Source of the DNA: Paracoccaceae bacterium
GTDB lineage: Bacteria; Pseudomonadota; Alphaproteobacteria; Rhodobacterales; Rhodobacteraceae
Direction: 5' to 3'
DNA length: 6,087 nt
NCBI GenBank assembly: GCA_003511785.1
Contig: DOIS01000009.1
Span: 1 to 6,087 of the forward strand
A program made the translations under genes and the position numbers. Positions 1 to 6,087 of this stretch are shown piece after piece. Each line of letters opens with the position of its first letter. Positions within the stretch are counted from its first letter, which is position 1. The notes under the pieces were generated by a model. That model worked only from the letters and a program-made list of their open reading frames with translations, was not told the DNA's origin and ran no database searches.

Positions 1-1
1 C

Positions 2-340
2 CTCGCCGCGCTGGCGGCGCTGCTGGGGCCGTGGCCGGTCTCGGGACCCGCGCTCGAGATCGGCAGACGCGCCTTGGCCGACCGCGACTGGACCGAGGCG
101 ACGCGGGCGCGGTTGGCGCGCGACGCCCGGCGATTGGATGCGCTCGTGCTGGCGCGCGGGGCGCGGCTGGCGGGTGGCACCGACCTGTTTCGCTTCTACG
201 AGGTGCCGGACGCGGAAGGCTGGCAGAATCGACTGGCCCGGCATCACGTCTGGAGTCGGGTGTTCCCCTATTCCGACCGGCTGCTGCGGCTGGGTCTGCC
301 GCCCGCGCGGGGCTGGGACCAGCTCGAGGCTGCCTTGTGA
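2..340 (+). CDS. cobC: CobC-type threonine-phosphate decarboxylase, C-terminal part (5' end outside window)
   Basis: Only the last 112 residues are visible; the reading frame is open to the left edge. CobC (called CobD in Salmonella) is a cytoplasmic PLP-dependent, aminotransferase-fold enzyme that decarboxylates L-threonine O-3-phosphate to (R)-1-amino-2-propanol O-2-phosphate, the linker of the cobalamin nucleotide loop. Family hallmarks seen here are GPWPVSGPALEIG near the left edge, GGTDLFRFYEV around visible residues 58-68, and HHVWSRVFPYSDRLLRLGLP before the end. The Arg of LLRLGLP (codon 287-289) sits where aminotransferase-fold enzymes bind the substrate carboxylate. The PLP lysine lies upstream of the window. 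The TGA stop at 338-340 overlaps the start of the next gene, whose enzyme uses this product, which strongly supports the call. Naming is confusing because the Pseudomonas and Salmonella schemes swap CobC/CobD. Confidence 0.9.
   Translation, partial: LAALAALLGPWPVSGPALEIGRRALADRDWTEATRARLARDARRLDALVLARGARLAGGTDLFRFYEVPDAEGWQNRLARHHVWSRVFPYSDRLLRLGLPPARGWDQLEAAL
325..339 (+). promoter_or_regulatory. Ribosome site and overlapping stop/start that set the cbiB start
   Basis: CGAGG at 325-329 lies seven bases before the GTG at 337-339. That GTG shares bases with the TGA stop (338-340) of the preceding gene. The arrangement indicates translational coupling and decides against the much longer upstream extension of the cbiB frame. 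Confidence 0.7.
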
Positions 341-1260
341 CCGCCGCGCTGCTGGTGGCGGCCCTGCTGCTGGACGCCGCGCTGGGAGAGCCGGCATGGC
401 TCTGGTCGCGGGTGCCGCATCCGGCCGTTCTGCTGGGCCGGGCCGTGGGCGCGCTGGACCGTGCGTTGAACCGGAGCGCGGCGCAGCGTGCGAAAGGCGT
501 GGCTGCCGTACTCTTTCTGGCAACCGGGGCCGTTGGGCTCGGCTGGGCGCTGGCTCAGCTGTCGCCGCTGGTCGAGTTTCTGGGCGCGGCGATTCTGCTC
601 GCGCAGCGGTCGTTGGTCCAGCATGTCGAGGCGGTGGCGGTTGCCTTGCGCCGCTCGCTGGACGCGGGTCGCGCCGCCGTCGCCATGATCGTGAGCCGCG
701 ACACCGCCGAGATGACCGAGCCGCAGGTCGCCCGCGCGGCGATCGAAAGCGCGGCCGAGAACCTCAGCGACGGGGTTGTCGCCCCGGCCTTCTGGTTCCT
801 GCTGGGAGGCCTGCCGGGCCTCCTGCTCTACAAGGTCGTGAACACCGCCGACAGCATGATCGGCTATCGCAACGCGCGCTATGCCCGGTTCGGCTGGGCG
901 GCGGCACGGTTGGACGACCTGCTGAACCTTGTACCCGCGCGCCTGACCGGGCTGGCCATCGCGGTGCTGACCGGACATTTGCGCCATTGGCGCGCCATCG
1001 CAACCGACGCGCGCCGCCACCGGTCGCCCAATGCCGGCTGGCCCGAGGCCGCCGCCGCGCGCGCGCTGGACGTGGCGCTGGCCGGGCCGCGCAGCTATGA
1101 TGGGCGGATGCAGGACTTCCCCTTCGTCCACCCCGAGGGCCGGCGTGCGATCGGGGCCGATGATGTCTCGGCGGCGGTTCGCCTGCTCTGGCGGGTCTGG
1201 CGGTTGCTTCTGGCGGTCTGCTTGGGCATTGCGATCCTGTCGGCGCTGCCGCTAACCTGA
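337..1260 (+). CDS. cbiB: Adenosylcobinamide-phosphate synthase CbiB (CobD in the Pseudomonas denitrificans scheme)
   Basis: This 307-residue integral membrane protein joins adenosylcobyric acid to aminopropanol phosphate, giving adenosylcobinamide phosphate in late cobalamin synthesis. Family motifs, in order: LLLDAALGEPAWLW with VPHPAVLLGR (about 10-35), RSLVQHVEAV (91-100), SRDTAEM (120-126), AIESAAENLSDGVVAPAFW (135-153), KVVNTADSMIGYRN (166-179), and ARLDDLLNLVPARLTG (190-205). Hydrophobic stretches near 1-17, 55-75, 148-166, 203-213 and 286-304 fit a polytopic membrane protein. I chose the GTG at 337 because it overlaps the cobC stop (GTGA), has a CGAGG ribosome site at 325-329 seven bases away, and begins exactly where family similarity starts. 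The frame stays open upstream to about 31, but that part only reads cobC out of frame. The length is normal for the family and no key motif is missing. Confidence 0.94.
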   Translation: MTAALLVAALLLDAALGEPAWLWSRVPHPAVLLGRAVGALDRALNRSAAQRAKGVAAVLFLATGAVGLGWALAQLSPLVEFLGAAILLAQRSLVQHVEAVAVALRRSLDAGRAAVAMIVSRDTAEMTEPQVARAAIESAAENLSDGVVAPAFWFLLGGLPGLLLYKVVNTADSMIGYRNARYARFGWAAARLDDLLNLVPARLTGLAIAVLTGHLRHWRAIATDARRHRSPNAGWPEAAAARALDVALAGPRSYDGRMQDFPFVHPEGRRAIGADDVSAAVRLLWRVWRLLLAVCLGIAILSALPLT

Positions 1261-1292
1261 TCCCGAACCCGATTTCAAAGGACCGTTATTTC

Positions 1293-2462
1293 ATGCGCTT
1301 GATTGCCCTGACCGCCGCCGCCTTCGTCGCGGCGTCCCCTCTCTTCGCCCGATGCGGCGGCACCTTCTCCGGCTTCGTCGCCGGGCTGAAGGAGGAGGCC
1401 GTGTCCCGAGGCCATGACGCAAGCACGGTGGATGCCTTCTTCAGGACCGTGCGCCAGGATCAGAAGGTACTGAACGCCGACCGCGCGCAGGGCGTGTTCC
1501 AGAAGCCGTTCATCGACTTCTCGCGGCACCTGATCTCGCGGAACCGGATCGACAAAGGCCGGCGCATGGCGGAAAGACACGCGGGCATCTTCGACCGGAT
1601 CGAGGCGGAGTACGGCGTTTCGCGCGGGGTCCTGCTGGCCTTCTGGGCGTTCGAGACTGATTACGGCGGGTACCAGGGCAATTTCAACACCCTCGACGCG
1701 CTGGTCACGCTCAGCCATGACTGCCGCCGGCCCGAGTTGTTCCGCCCGCAGGTCTTCGCCGCGCTGGAGCTTTATGCGCGCGGCGCCTTCGACCCGGCCA
1801 CGACGACCGGCGCATGGGCGGGCGAGATCGGCATGGTGCAGATGCTGCCCACCGACATTCTTGAGAACGGCGTCGATGCCAATGGCGACGGGCAGGTGAG
1901 CCTCAAGACCTCGGTGCCCGATGCGCTGGTCTCGGGCGGCAAGATGCTTTCGCACCTGGGTTGGCGCGCGGGAGAGCCCTGGTTGCAGGAGGTGGACGTG
2001 CCGGGCGGGATGGACTGGACGCAAAGCGGGTTGGATGTTCAGAAATCGGTGTCCGAATGGCAGGCCCTTGGCGTGGCCGCGCGCGACGGCGCACTCGCGT
2101 CCGGTGACATGATGGCCTCGCTGATCCTGCCGCAAGGGCACAAGGGGCCGGCCTTCCTCGCCTATCCCAATTTCCGGGTCTATTTCGAGTGGAACCAGAG
2201 CTTCACCTACGTGGTGACGGCGGCCTATTTCGCCACCAGGCTGGAGGGTGCCCCGGTCTATGACGCGGGCAACCCCGATCCCGGCCTTTCGGGGCCGCAG
2301 ATGAAGGAGTTGCAGCGCAAGCTGGCCGCGCGCGGATATGACGTTGGCGGCATCGACGGCATCCTTGGGGCGGGCACGCGGGCGGCGGTTCAGGCCGAAC
2401 AGGCCCGGCTCGGCCTGCCGGCGGATGCCTGGCCCACGCCGGAATTGCTGGGCCGGCTCTGA
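1293..2462 (+). CDS. Secreted MltB-like lytic murein transglycosylase with C-terminal peptidoglycan-binding domain
   Basis: This 389-residue periplasmic enzyme is predicted to cleave the MurNAc-GlcNAc bond of peptidoglycan with formation of 1,6-anhydroMurNAc. Residues 1-19 form a Sec signal peptide ending LFA, with likely cleavage before Arg20. The catalytic domain (about 22-310) resembles MltB/Slt35: FWAFETDYGGYQGNFNTLDA holds the presumed acid Glu121, WAGEIGMVQMLPTDI is the second substrate-cleft motif, and DANGDGQVSL (195-204) matches the position of the Slt35 EF-hand calcium loop. Residues 332-389 are a PG_binding_1 domain (LQRKLAARGY, GIDGILGAGTRAAV). The mature protein has only two cysteines, Cys21 and Cys144, a possible disulfide. 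The ATG has AAAGGA at 1277-1282, ten bases upstream. It follows cbiB by 32 bases and may share its transcript, but no functional link is evident. There is no lipobox, so it is probably soluble, unlike E. coli MltB. Confidence 0.92.
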   Translation: MRLIALTAAAFVAASPLFARCGGTFSGFVAGLKEEAVSRGHDASTVDAFFRTVRQDQKVLNADRAQGVFQKPFIDFSRHLISRNRIDKGRRMAERHAGIFDRIEAEYGVSRGVLLAFWAFETDYGGYQGNFNTLDALVTLSHDCRRPELFRPQVFAALELYARGAFDPATTTGAWAGEIGMVQMLPTDILENGVDANGDGQVSLKTSVPDALVSGGKMLSHLGWRAGEPWLQEVDVPGGMDWTQSGLDVQKSVSEWQALGVAARDGALASGDMMASLILPQGHKGPAFLAYPNFRVYFEWNQSFTYVVTAAYFATRLEGAPVYDAGNPDPGLSGPQMKELQRKLAARGYDVGGIDGILGAGTRAAVQAEQARLGLPADAWPTPELLGRL

Positions 2463-2572
2463 CGGCGGGAACTTTTCTTCGACTTCCGGGTTCAAAAGCC
2501 ACTGCGGCGCTTTGAGGCGTCGTGCCGGGACCGCCGGAACGGCGGCTTCCCCTTTGATCGGAGAGAAGAAAA
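2463..2572 (+). promoter_or_regulatory. 110-base leader region with hairpin and possible promoter
   Basis: This is the largest non-coding gap in the window. It contains a hairpin at 2527-2551: outer stem GGGA/TCCC, inner stem CCGCCG/CGGCGG, loop GAA, and a two-base bulge on the 3' side. Only three Ts follow (2553-2555), so it is a weak intrinsic terminator at best and may instead be a 5'-UTR structure. GGAGAG at 2560-2565 is a good ribosome site for the ATG at 2573. The AT-richer part (2471-2500) could hold the promoter of the downstream gene. I see no clear sigma-70 boxes; GGAAC (2468-2472), sixteen bases, then GGTT (2489-2492) only loosely resembles an EcfG-type ECF sigma promoter. Confidence 0.45.
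2527..2551 (+). other. Stem-loop in the leader of the PRC-barrel gene
   Basis: A perfect 6-bp GC stem (2531-2536 with 2540-2545) closes on a GAA triloop and is extended by GGGA/TCCC across a CT bulge. It ends eight bases before the ribosome site of the next gene. It could mark the end of the upstream transcript, pause polymerase, or protect the mRNA. The lack of a proper T tract makes a strong terminator unlikely. Confidence 0.5.
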
Positions 2573-3340
2573 ATGAAAACCCTTCTGACCACCACCGCCC
2601 TCGTTCTGGCGGGCAGCATGGCCTTCGCAGCGGACACCACCGAGCAAACCGCGACCGAGAAGTTGCAGAATGACGCGGCCCAGGCGGGCGAGGCGATCGA
2701 GGATACCGCGCAATCCGCGGGCGAGGTCCTCGAGAACACTGCCGAGGATGCCGGGCAGGCCATCGCGAACACCGCCGAAGATGCGGAACAGGCCCTTGAG
2801 AACACCGCCGAGGATACCGAACGCGCGGCGGAGAACGCAGCCGAGAGCACGGCGCAGGCCGCGGACGAGGCCACCGACGAGATGGCCGAGGAAGCGGGCG
2901 ACCTGACCCCCGAGGCCGAGATGCAGACCGAGACCATGACCGCCGGATCGGGCACCTTCCTCGACTCGGGCACGATGGGCGGGCACACGATCCTGGCCAC
3001 GGACCTGATCGGCAAATATGTCTATGGCGCCGAGGGCGAAATCGACATGACCGCCACCTATACCGAGGACAGCCTCGAGTGGGAGAACATCGGCGACGTG
3101 GGCGACATCCTGATCTCGGCCGATGGTCAGACGCGCTCCATCCTGCTGGATGTCGGCGGTTTCCTGGGCATCGGCGAGCATACCGTCGCCATCAACATGG
3201 ACGAGCTGGTGCTGGTGCGCGACGGCAATGACGAGGACGACTTCTTCGTCGTGGTCCGCGCCACCGAGGAGCAGTTGAAAGCCGCCCCCGAGTTCGACCG
3301 CAGCCGGGTCGGGATGCGGATGGACGCCGACATGAACTGA
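2573..3340 (+). CDS. Secreted acidic repeat protein with C-terminal PRC-barrel domain
   Basis: A 255-residue protein of unknown exact role. Residues 1-19 are a Sec signal peptide ending AFA, with cleavage before Ala20. Residues 27-103 are seven head-to-tail 11-residue units (type A-G-E-A-I-E-N-T-A-E-D), rich in Ala, Glu, Asp and Thr and free of Pro, predicted to be an amphipathic helix like LEA or apolipoprotein repeats. A Pro/Gly/Thr-containing linker (about 111-137) leads to a PRC-barrel domain (about 138-225) with DLIGKYVYGAEGE, IGDVGDILISADGQ and the hallmark GGFLGIGEHTVAI (195-207). About 16 residues lie between the first two strands of the barrel, more than in minimal PRC domains. PRC barrels are small beta-barrels that mediate protein or RNA contacts; secreted alphaproteobacterial versions are common but poorly characterised. 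The ATG has GGAGAG seven bases upstream. The gene ends before a strong hairpin and is probably its own transcription unit. An envelope or stress role is only inference. Confidence 0.88.
   Translation: MKTLLTTTALVLAGSMAFAADTTEQTATEKLQNDAAQAGEAIEDTAQSAGEVLENTAEDAGQAIANTAEDAEQALENTAEDTERAAENAAESTAQAADEATDEMAEEAGDLTPEAEMQTETMTAGSGTFLDSGTMGGHTILATDLIGKYVYGAEGEIDMTATYTEDSLEWENIGDVGDILISADGQTRSILLDVGGFLGIGEHTVAINMDELVLVRDGNDEDDFFVVVRATEEQLKAAPEFDRSRVGMRMDADMN
2651..2881 (+). repeat. Seven tandem 33-base units coding for 11-residue repeats
   Basis: The units start at residues 27, 38, 49, 60, 71, 82 and 93 of the PRC-barrel protein. The clearest are AGEVLENTAED, AGQAIANTAED and AEQALENTAED; the outer units are more diverged. 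Units two to four of the well-conserved core share nearly the same bases, GAACACYGCCGARGAT, at their 3' ends, which suggests growth by duplication of a 33-base unit. The spacing is exact, with no indels across the array. Confidence 0.85.
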
Positions 3341-3366
3341 GGCGCCTGCCAACGCAGAGCGATGTT

Positions 3367-3391
3367 ACGGGCCCGCCCTCCGCGGGCCCGT
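3367..3391. terminator. Hairpin terminator between convergent genes
   Basis: A perfect 10-bp stem (ACGGGCCCGC at 3367-3376 with GCGGGCCCGT at 3382-3391) closes a CCTCC loop. On the + strand it is followed by TTTC, and it lies 26 bases after the PRC-barrel gene stop. On the - strand it lies just past the smc stop but has no T tract there. Position between two converging stops and stem strength support a shared terminator, better suited to the + strand transcript. Confidence 0.75.
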
Positions 3392-3397
3392 TTCGCA

Positions 3398-6087
3398 TCA
3401 GGCGACCATCGCCTCGGCCTTCTTGAGATCGACCGAGACCAGTTGCGACACCCCCTGCTCGGCCATGGTGACACCAAACAGCCGGTCCATACGGCTCATG
3501 GTGACCGCGTGGTGGGTGATGATAAGAAACCGCGTGTCGGTCTGGCGGCACATCTCGTCCAGCAGATCGCAGAACCGGGTCACGTTGGCATCGTCGAGCG
3601 GCGCGTCCACCTCGTCCAGCACGCAGATCGGCGCCGGGTTGGCCAGGAACACGGCAAAGATCAGCGACAGCGCGGTGAGCGTCTGCTCGCCCCCCGAGAG
3701 AAGCGACAGGGTCGAGAGCTTCTTCCCCGGCGGCTGACACATGATCTCGAGCCCGGCCTCGAGCGGATCGTCGCTTTCGACCATCACGAGATTCGCGTCG
3801 CCCCCACCGAAGAGATGCCGGAACAGCATGGTGAAATTGCTGTTGACCTGCTCGAAGGCGGTCAGCAGGCGTTCGCGTCCCTCGCGGTTGAGGCTGGCAA
3901 TGCCGCTGCGCAGGGTCTTGATCGCCTCTTCCAGGTCGGCCTTCTCGCGGGTCAGGGTGTCGAACTCCTCCTGCACCTCGCGCGCGTCTTCCTCGGCGCG
4001 CAGGTTTACCGCGCCCAGCGCGTCGCGCTGCCGTTTCAGGCGGTTGAGATCGGCCTCGAGATGTTCGGCATCCGGCATGGCGTCGGGGTTCACGTCAAGT
4101 CGGGCGAGAAGCTGGTTCGGCGTGACCTGGCTGTCCTCGCCGATGCGCTCGGCGGCCTGGGCCACGGTCTCGCGCGCCGCCTCGCTGCGTGCCTCGGCCC
4201 GGGCGCGAGCCTCGCGCGCCTCCGAGGCAAGCCGCTCGGCCTCGCGCTCGGTCTGCACCGCCTCGCGCAAGCTGGCCTCGCCCTGGGCCAGCGCGTCTGT
4301 CGCTGCAGCCTTGCGCGCCTCGGCCTGGGCGATGGAACCGGCCAGCTCGTCGCGTTTGGCGGCAATCTCGGCCGGCGCGGCGCCGGCCTCGGCCAGTTCG
4401 GTTTCCGAGGCGGTCTTGCGCTCGCCCAGTTCGGCGATGCGCGTCTCGGCGGTCTGAAGGCGGTGGCGCCAGCCGCTGATTTCCTTGGTGACCTCCTGGG
4501 CGCGGCGGGTGCGCGCCTCGCCCTCGCGCTTGAGTTCGTCATGGTGCGAGCGGCGGGTCATCATTGTGATGCGCGCGGCCTCGACCGTCTGCTTGATCTC
4601 CTCGACACCCGCGCGGGCGCTGTCCAGGTCGCCCAGCTCGGCCAGCGCCACCTCGGCCTCGCGCAGCTGCGTGCGGGCGGCCAGCGCGTCCTCGCGATGG
4701 CGCGTGACGGCGAGCAACAGGTTCTCCATCCGGCCCTGGGCCAGGTTGCGGTCCGCCTCGGCCCGGCTCAGGGCGCGGGCGGCCTCGGCCACGGCCTGGT
4801 CGGCGGCGCGGCGGTCGGCGCGGGCGACCTTGTCGGTCTCGGTCACCTCGGCCAATTGCCGGCTCAGCGCCTCATGCGCGGCGCGGGCGCCGTCGGCACT
4901 GACGCTGGCGCGCTCCATCTCCTGCTTGAGCGCCTCCAGCCGGTTCATCTGCTCCAGCCGCAGCGCCGCTGCGCTGGGGGCGTCCTCGGCCCAGGCGCGG
5001 AACCCGTCCCAGCGCCATAGGTCGCCCTCGGTCGAAACCAGGCGCTGGCCTGGGCACAACAGCGGTTGCAGCCGTGCGCCCTGCTCCGGCTCGACCAAGC
5101 CGATCTGTCCGATGCGGCGGCTCAGAACCTCCGGGCCGGAGACATGCAAGGCCAGCGGTTCGACCCCGTCGGGCAATGGCTGGTCGTGGTCGTAGCCGGC
5201 GATCTCGACCCAGCCCGAGGGGCCGTCAGTGGCCACCACCGGCGCGCGCAGATCGTCGGCCAGCGCGGCACCCAGCGCCTTCTCGTAGCCCGGCGCGACG
5301 CGCAGCAGGTCCATCACCTGCCCGCCCTCAGCGGTGTCCCGCGCCACCAGCTTGGCCAGCGCGGTCACCTCGGCGCGCAGGGCGCCGACCTCGCCCTCGG
5401 CGGCGGAGCGTTGCGCCCGGGCCTCGGCCTCGCGCGCCTGGGTGTCGGTGCGGGCAGTATCGGCCTCGGCCAGCGCCTTTTCGGCCGCCTCGGCCCGGGC
5501 CTGGGCCTCGGTCTCCTCCGCTTGCGCGCGGCTCATCGTCTCGGCCGAACGGGCGAGCGTGGCGCGCGCCTCCTCGACCGCCGCGCGGGCCTTGCGCTCC
5601 TCGCCCTCGGAGCGGTCGAGCATCTTGCGATTGTCGGCCACCAGCCGTTGGGCCGACTGGTGCCGCGCGGCCAGGCGGGCCACGTCCTCGGTCGCCTCGC
5701 TGAGCCGGCTTTCGCGGTCCTGCAACACGGCAGCCGCCTCGCGCGCGGCTTCCGCTGCCTCGGCCAGCCGCGCGTCATGGCCCTCGCCCGCCTTGTCCAG
5801 TTCGCGCGCTTCCCACTCCAGCCGCTCGATGGTCTCGCCCGCGTCGCGGTTCAACCCGCTCTCGCGCTCGATGTCGCGGGCCAGTTGCTCGATGCGGCGC
5901 TCCAGCGTGCGGATGGTCTCCTGCGCGCGGGCCTCCTGGTCGCTGAGCGCGTCGCGCTGCACCGCCAGCCGTTGCAGGATTGCCGCGGCGACGGCCTCCT
6001 CCTCGCGCAAGGGCGGCAACGCCTCTTCGGCCTTGCCGCGCGCGGTGCCGGCCGCCCGTGCCGCGGCCTCGGCCCGCGCGGCCTCGG
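3398..6087 (-). CDS. smc: Chromosome segregation ATPase SMC, lacking N-terminal head (5' end outside window)
   Basis: The last 895 residues of SMC are visible; the frame is open through the right edge. By comparison with a usual length near 1150, about 250 residues, including the Walker A head, lie outside. SMC dimers with ScpA/ScpB organise and segregate the chromosome by ATP-driven loop extrusion. Visible order: Ala/Glu/Arg-rich coiled coil (visible residues 1 to about 250), hinge (about 254-367; bases roughly 4985-5326) with GGQVMDLLRVAPGYEKALGA, second coiled coil, then the C-terminal head. The head carries the ABC signature LSGGEQ (3683-3700), Walker B ICVLDEVDAPLDD with its Asp at 3614-3616 and catalytic Glu at 3611-3613, and the switch His in LIITHH. 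The protein ends KKAEAMVA. The TTG at 6017-6019 is internal, not a start, because coiled-coil sequence continues upstream. The hinge lacks the usual glycine-rich motif. The gene converges on the PRC-barrel gene. Confidence 0.95.
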   Translation of the reverse strand, partial: EAARAEAAARAAGTARGKAEEALPPLREEEAVAAAILQRLAVQRDALSDQEARAQETIRTLERRIEQLARDIERESGLNRDAGETIERLEWEARELDKAGEGHDARLAEAAEAAREAAAVLQDRESRLSEATEDVARLAARHQSAQRLVADNRKMLDRSEGEERKARAAVEEARATLARSAETMSRAQAEETEAQARAEAAEKALAEADTARTDTQAREAEARAQRSAAEGEVGALRAEVTALAKLVARDTAEGGQVMDLLRVAPGYEKALGAALADDLRAPVVATDGPSGWVEIAGYDHDQPLPDGVEPLALHVSGPEVLSRRIGQIGLVEPEQGARLQPLLCPGQRLVSTEGDLWRWDGFRAWAEDAPSAAALRLEQMNRLEALKQEMERASVSADGARAAHEALSRQLAEVTETDKVARADRRAADQAVAEAARALSRAEADRNLAQGRMENLLLAVTRHREDALAARTQLREAEVALAELGDLDSARAGVEEIKQTVEAARITMMTRRSHHDELKREGEARTRRAQEVTKEISGWRHRLQTAETRIAELGERKTASETELAEAGAAPAEIAAKRDELAGSIAQAEARKAAATDALAQGEASLREAVQTEREAERLASEAREARARAEARSEAARETVAQAAERIGEDSQVTPNQLLARLDVNPDAMPDAEHLEADLNRLKRQRDALGAVNLRAEEDAREVQEEFDTLTREKADLEEAIKTLRSGIASLNREGRERLLTAFEQVNSNFTMLFRHLFGGGDANLVMVESDDPLEAGLEIMCQPPGKKLSTLSLLSGGEQTLTALSLIFAVFLANPAPICVLDEVDAPLDDANVTRFCDLLDEMCRQTDTRFLIITHHAVTMSRMDRLFGVTMAEQGVSQLVSVDLKKAEAMVA

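Noticed and set aside
31..336. N-terminal extension of cbiB upstream to base 31
   Set aside because: That part overlaps the cobC end in another frame, is Arg/Gly/Ala-rich without family similarity, and the GTG at 337 has a ribosome site and the expected N-terminus.
268..1131. 287-codon open frame on the - strand opposite cbiB
   Set aside because: It is antisense to a well-supported membrane enzyme, has no recognisable domain, and crosses the cobC-cbiB junction.
1341..1355. Lipobox in the transglycosylase signal peptide
   Set aside because: The cysteine is preceded by Phe-Ala-Arg, which does not fit the lipobox pattern; an LFA signal peptidase I site fits better.
2440..2485. Intrinsic terminator directly after the transglycosylase
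   Set aside because: The only stem seen is 4 bp (GCCG/CGGC) around the stop codon, too weak despite the nearby TTTTCTTC.
1275..2495. 406-codon open frame on the - strand opposite the transglycosylase
   Set aside because: It spans the whole real gene on the other strand and shows no family motif; long antisense frames are common at this GC content.
2492..3352. 286-codon open frame on the - strand with a Gly/Leu-rich repeat
   Set aside because: The repeat is the mirror of the 33-base units of the PRC-barrel gene on the + strand, which has a signal peptide, ribosome site and known domain.
3362..5020. 552-codon open frame on the + strand opposite smc
   Set aside because: It is antisense to the SMC coiled coil and head, which have clear motifs. 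The translation is a Gly/Leu/Arg/Gln-rich product with no recognisable domain, as expected when an Ala/Glu-rich GC-rich gene is read backwards.
6017..6019. TTG as the start of smc
   Set aside because: The frame continues as Ala/Glu/Arg coiled coil to the window edge, and the Walker A head is missing, so the gene begins beyond the window.

Overview
The window is GC-rich, densely coding bacterial DNA that reads as ordinary chromosome from an alphaproteobacterium, most likely Rhodobacterales (Roseobacter/Paracoccus-like). This rests on the codon bias, the CobC-CbiB pair, the form of the lytic transglycosylase, the secreted PRC-barrel protein, and above all the SMC hinge and head sequences. The assignment comes from recognising families, not from a database search.

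Layout. Positions 2-340 (+) hold the C-terminal end of a CobC-type threonine-phosphate decarboxylase. Its stop overlaps the GTG start of cbiB/cobD (337-1260, +), the adenosylcobinamide-phosphate synthase. A secreted MltB-like lytic transglycosylase with a C-terminal peptidoglycan-binding domain follows after 32 bases (1293-2462, +). A 110-base gap carrying a hairpin separates it from a secreted acidic protein (2573-3340, +), built from a signal peptide, seven 11-residue repeats and a PRC-barrel domain. A strong hairpin at 3367-3391 sits between this gene and the convergent smc gene. smc (3398 to the window edge, -) lacks its N-terminal head because the window ends.

How the genes relate. CobC makes (R)-1-amino-2-propanol O-phosphate, and CbiB attaches it to adenosylcobyric acid, so the first two genes are consecutive steps of cobalamin nucleotide-loop assembly and are translationally coupled. 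The transglycosylase may be read through from them but has no metabolic link. The PRC-barrel protein probably has its own transcript. SMC is the chromosome condensation ATPase and is transcribed independently from the other side.

I found no mobile element, CRISPR array, RNA gene or obviously new multi-gene system. The most unusual items are the 11-residue repeat region fused to a PRC barrel, the compact SMC hinge without the usual glycine-rich motif, and the EF-hand-like loop with a two-cysteine layout in the transglycosylase.
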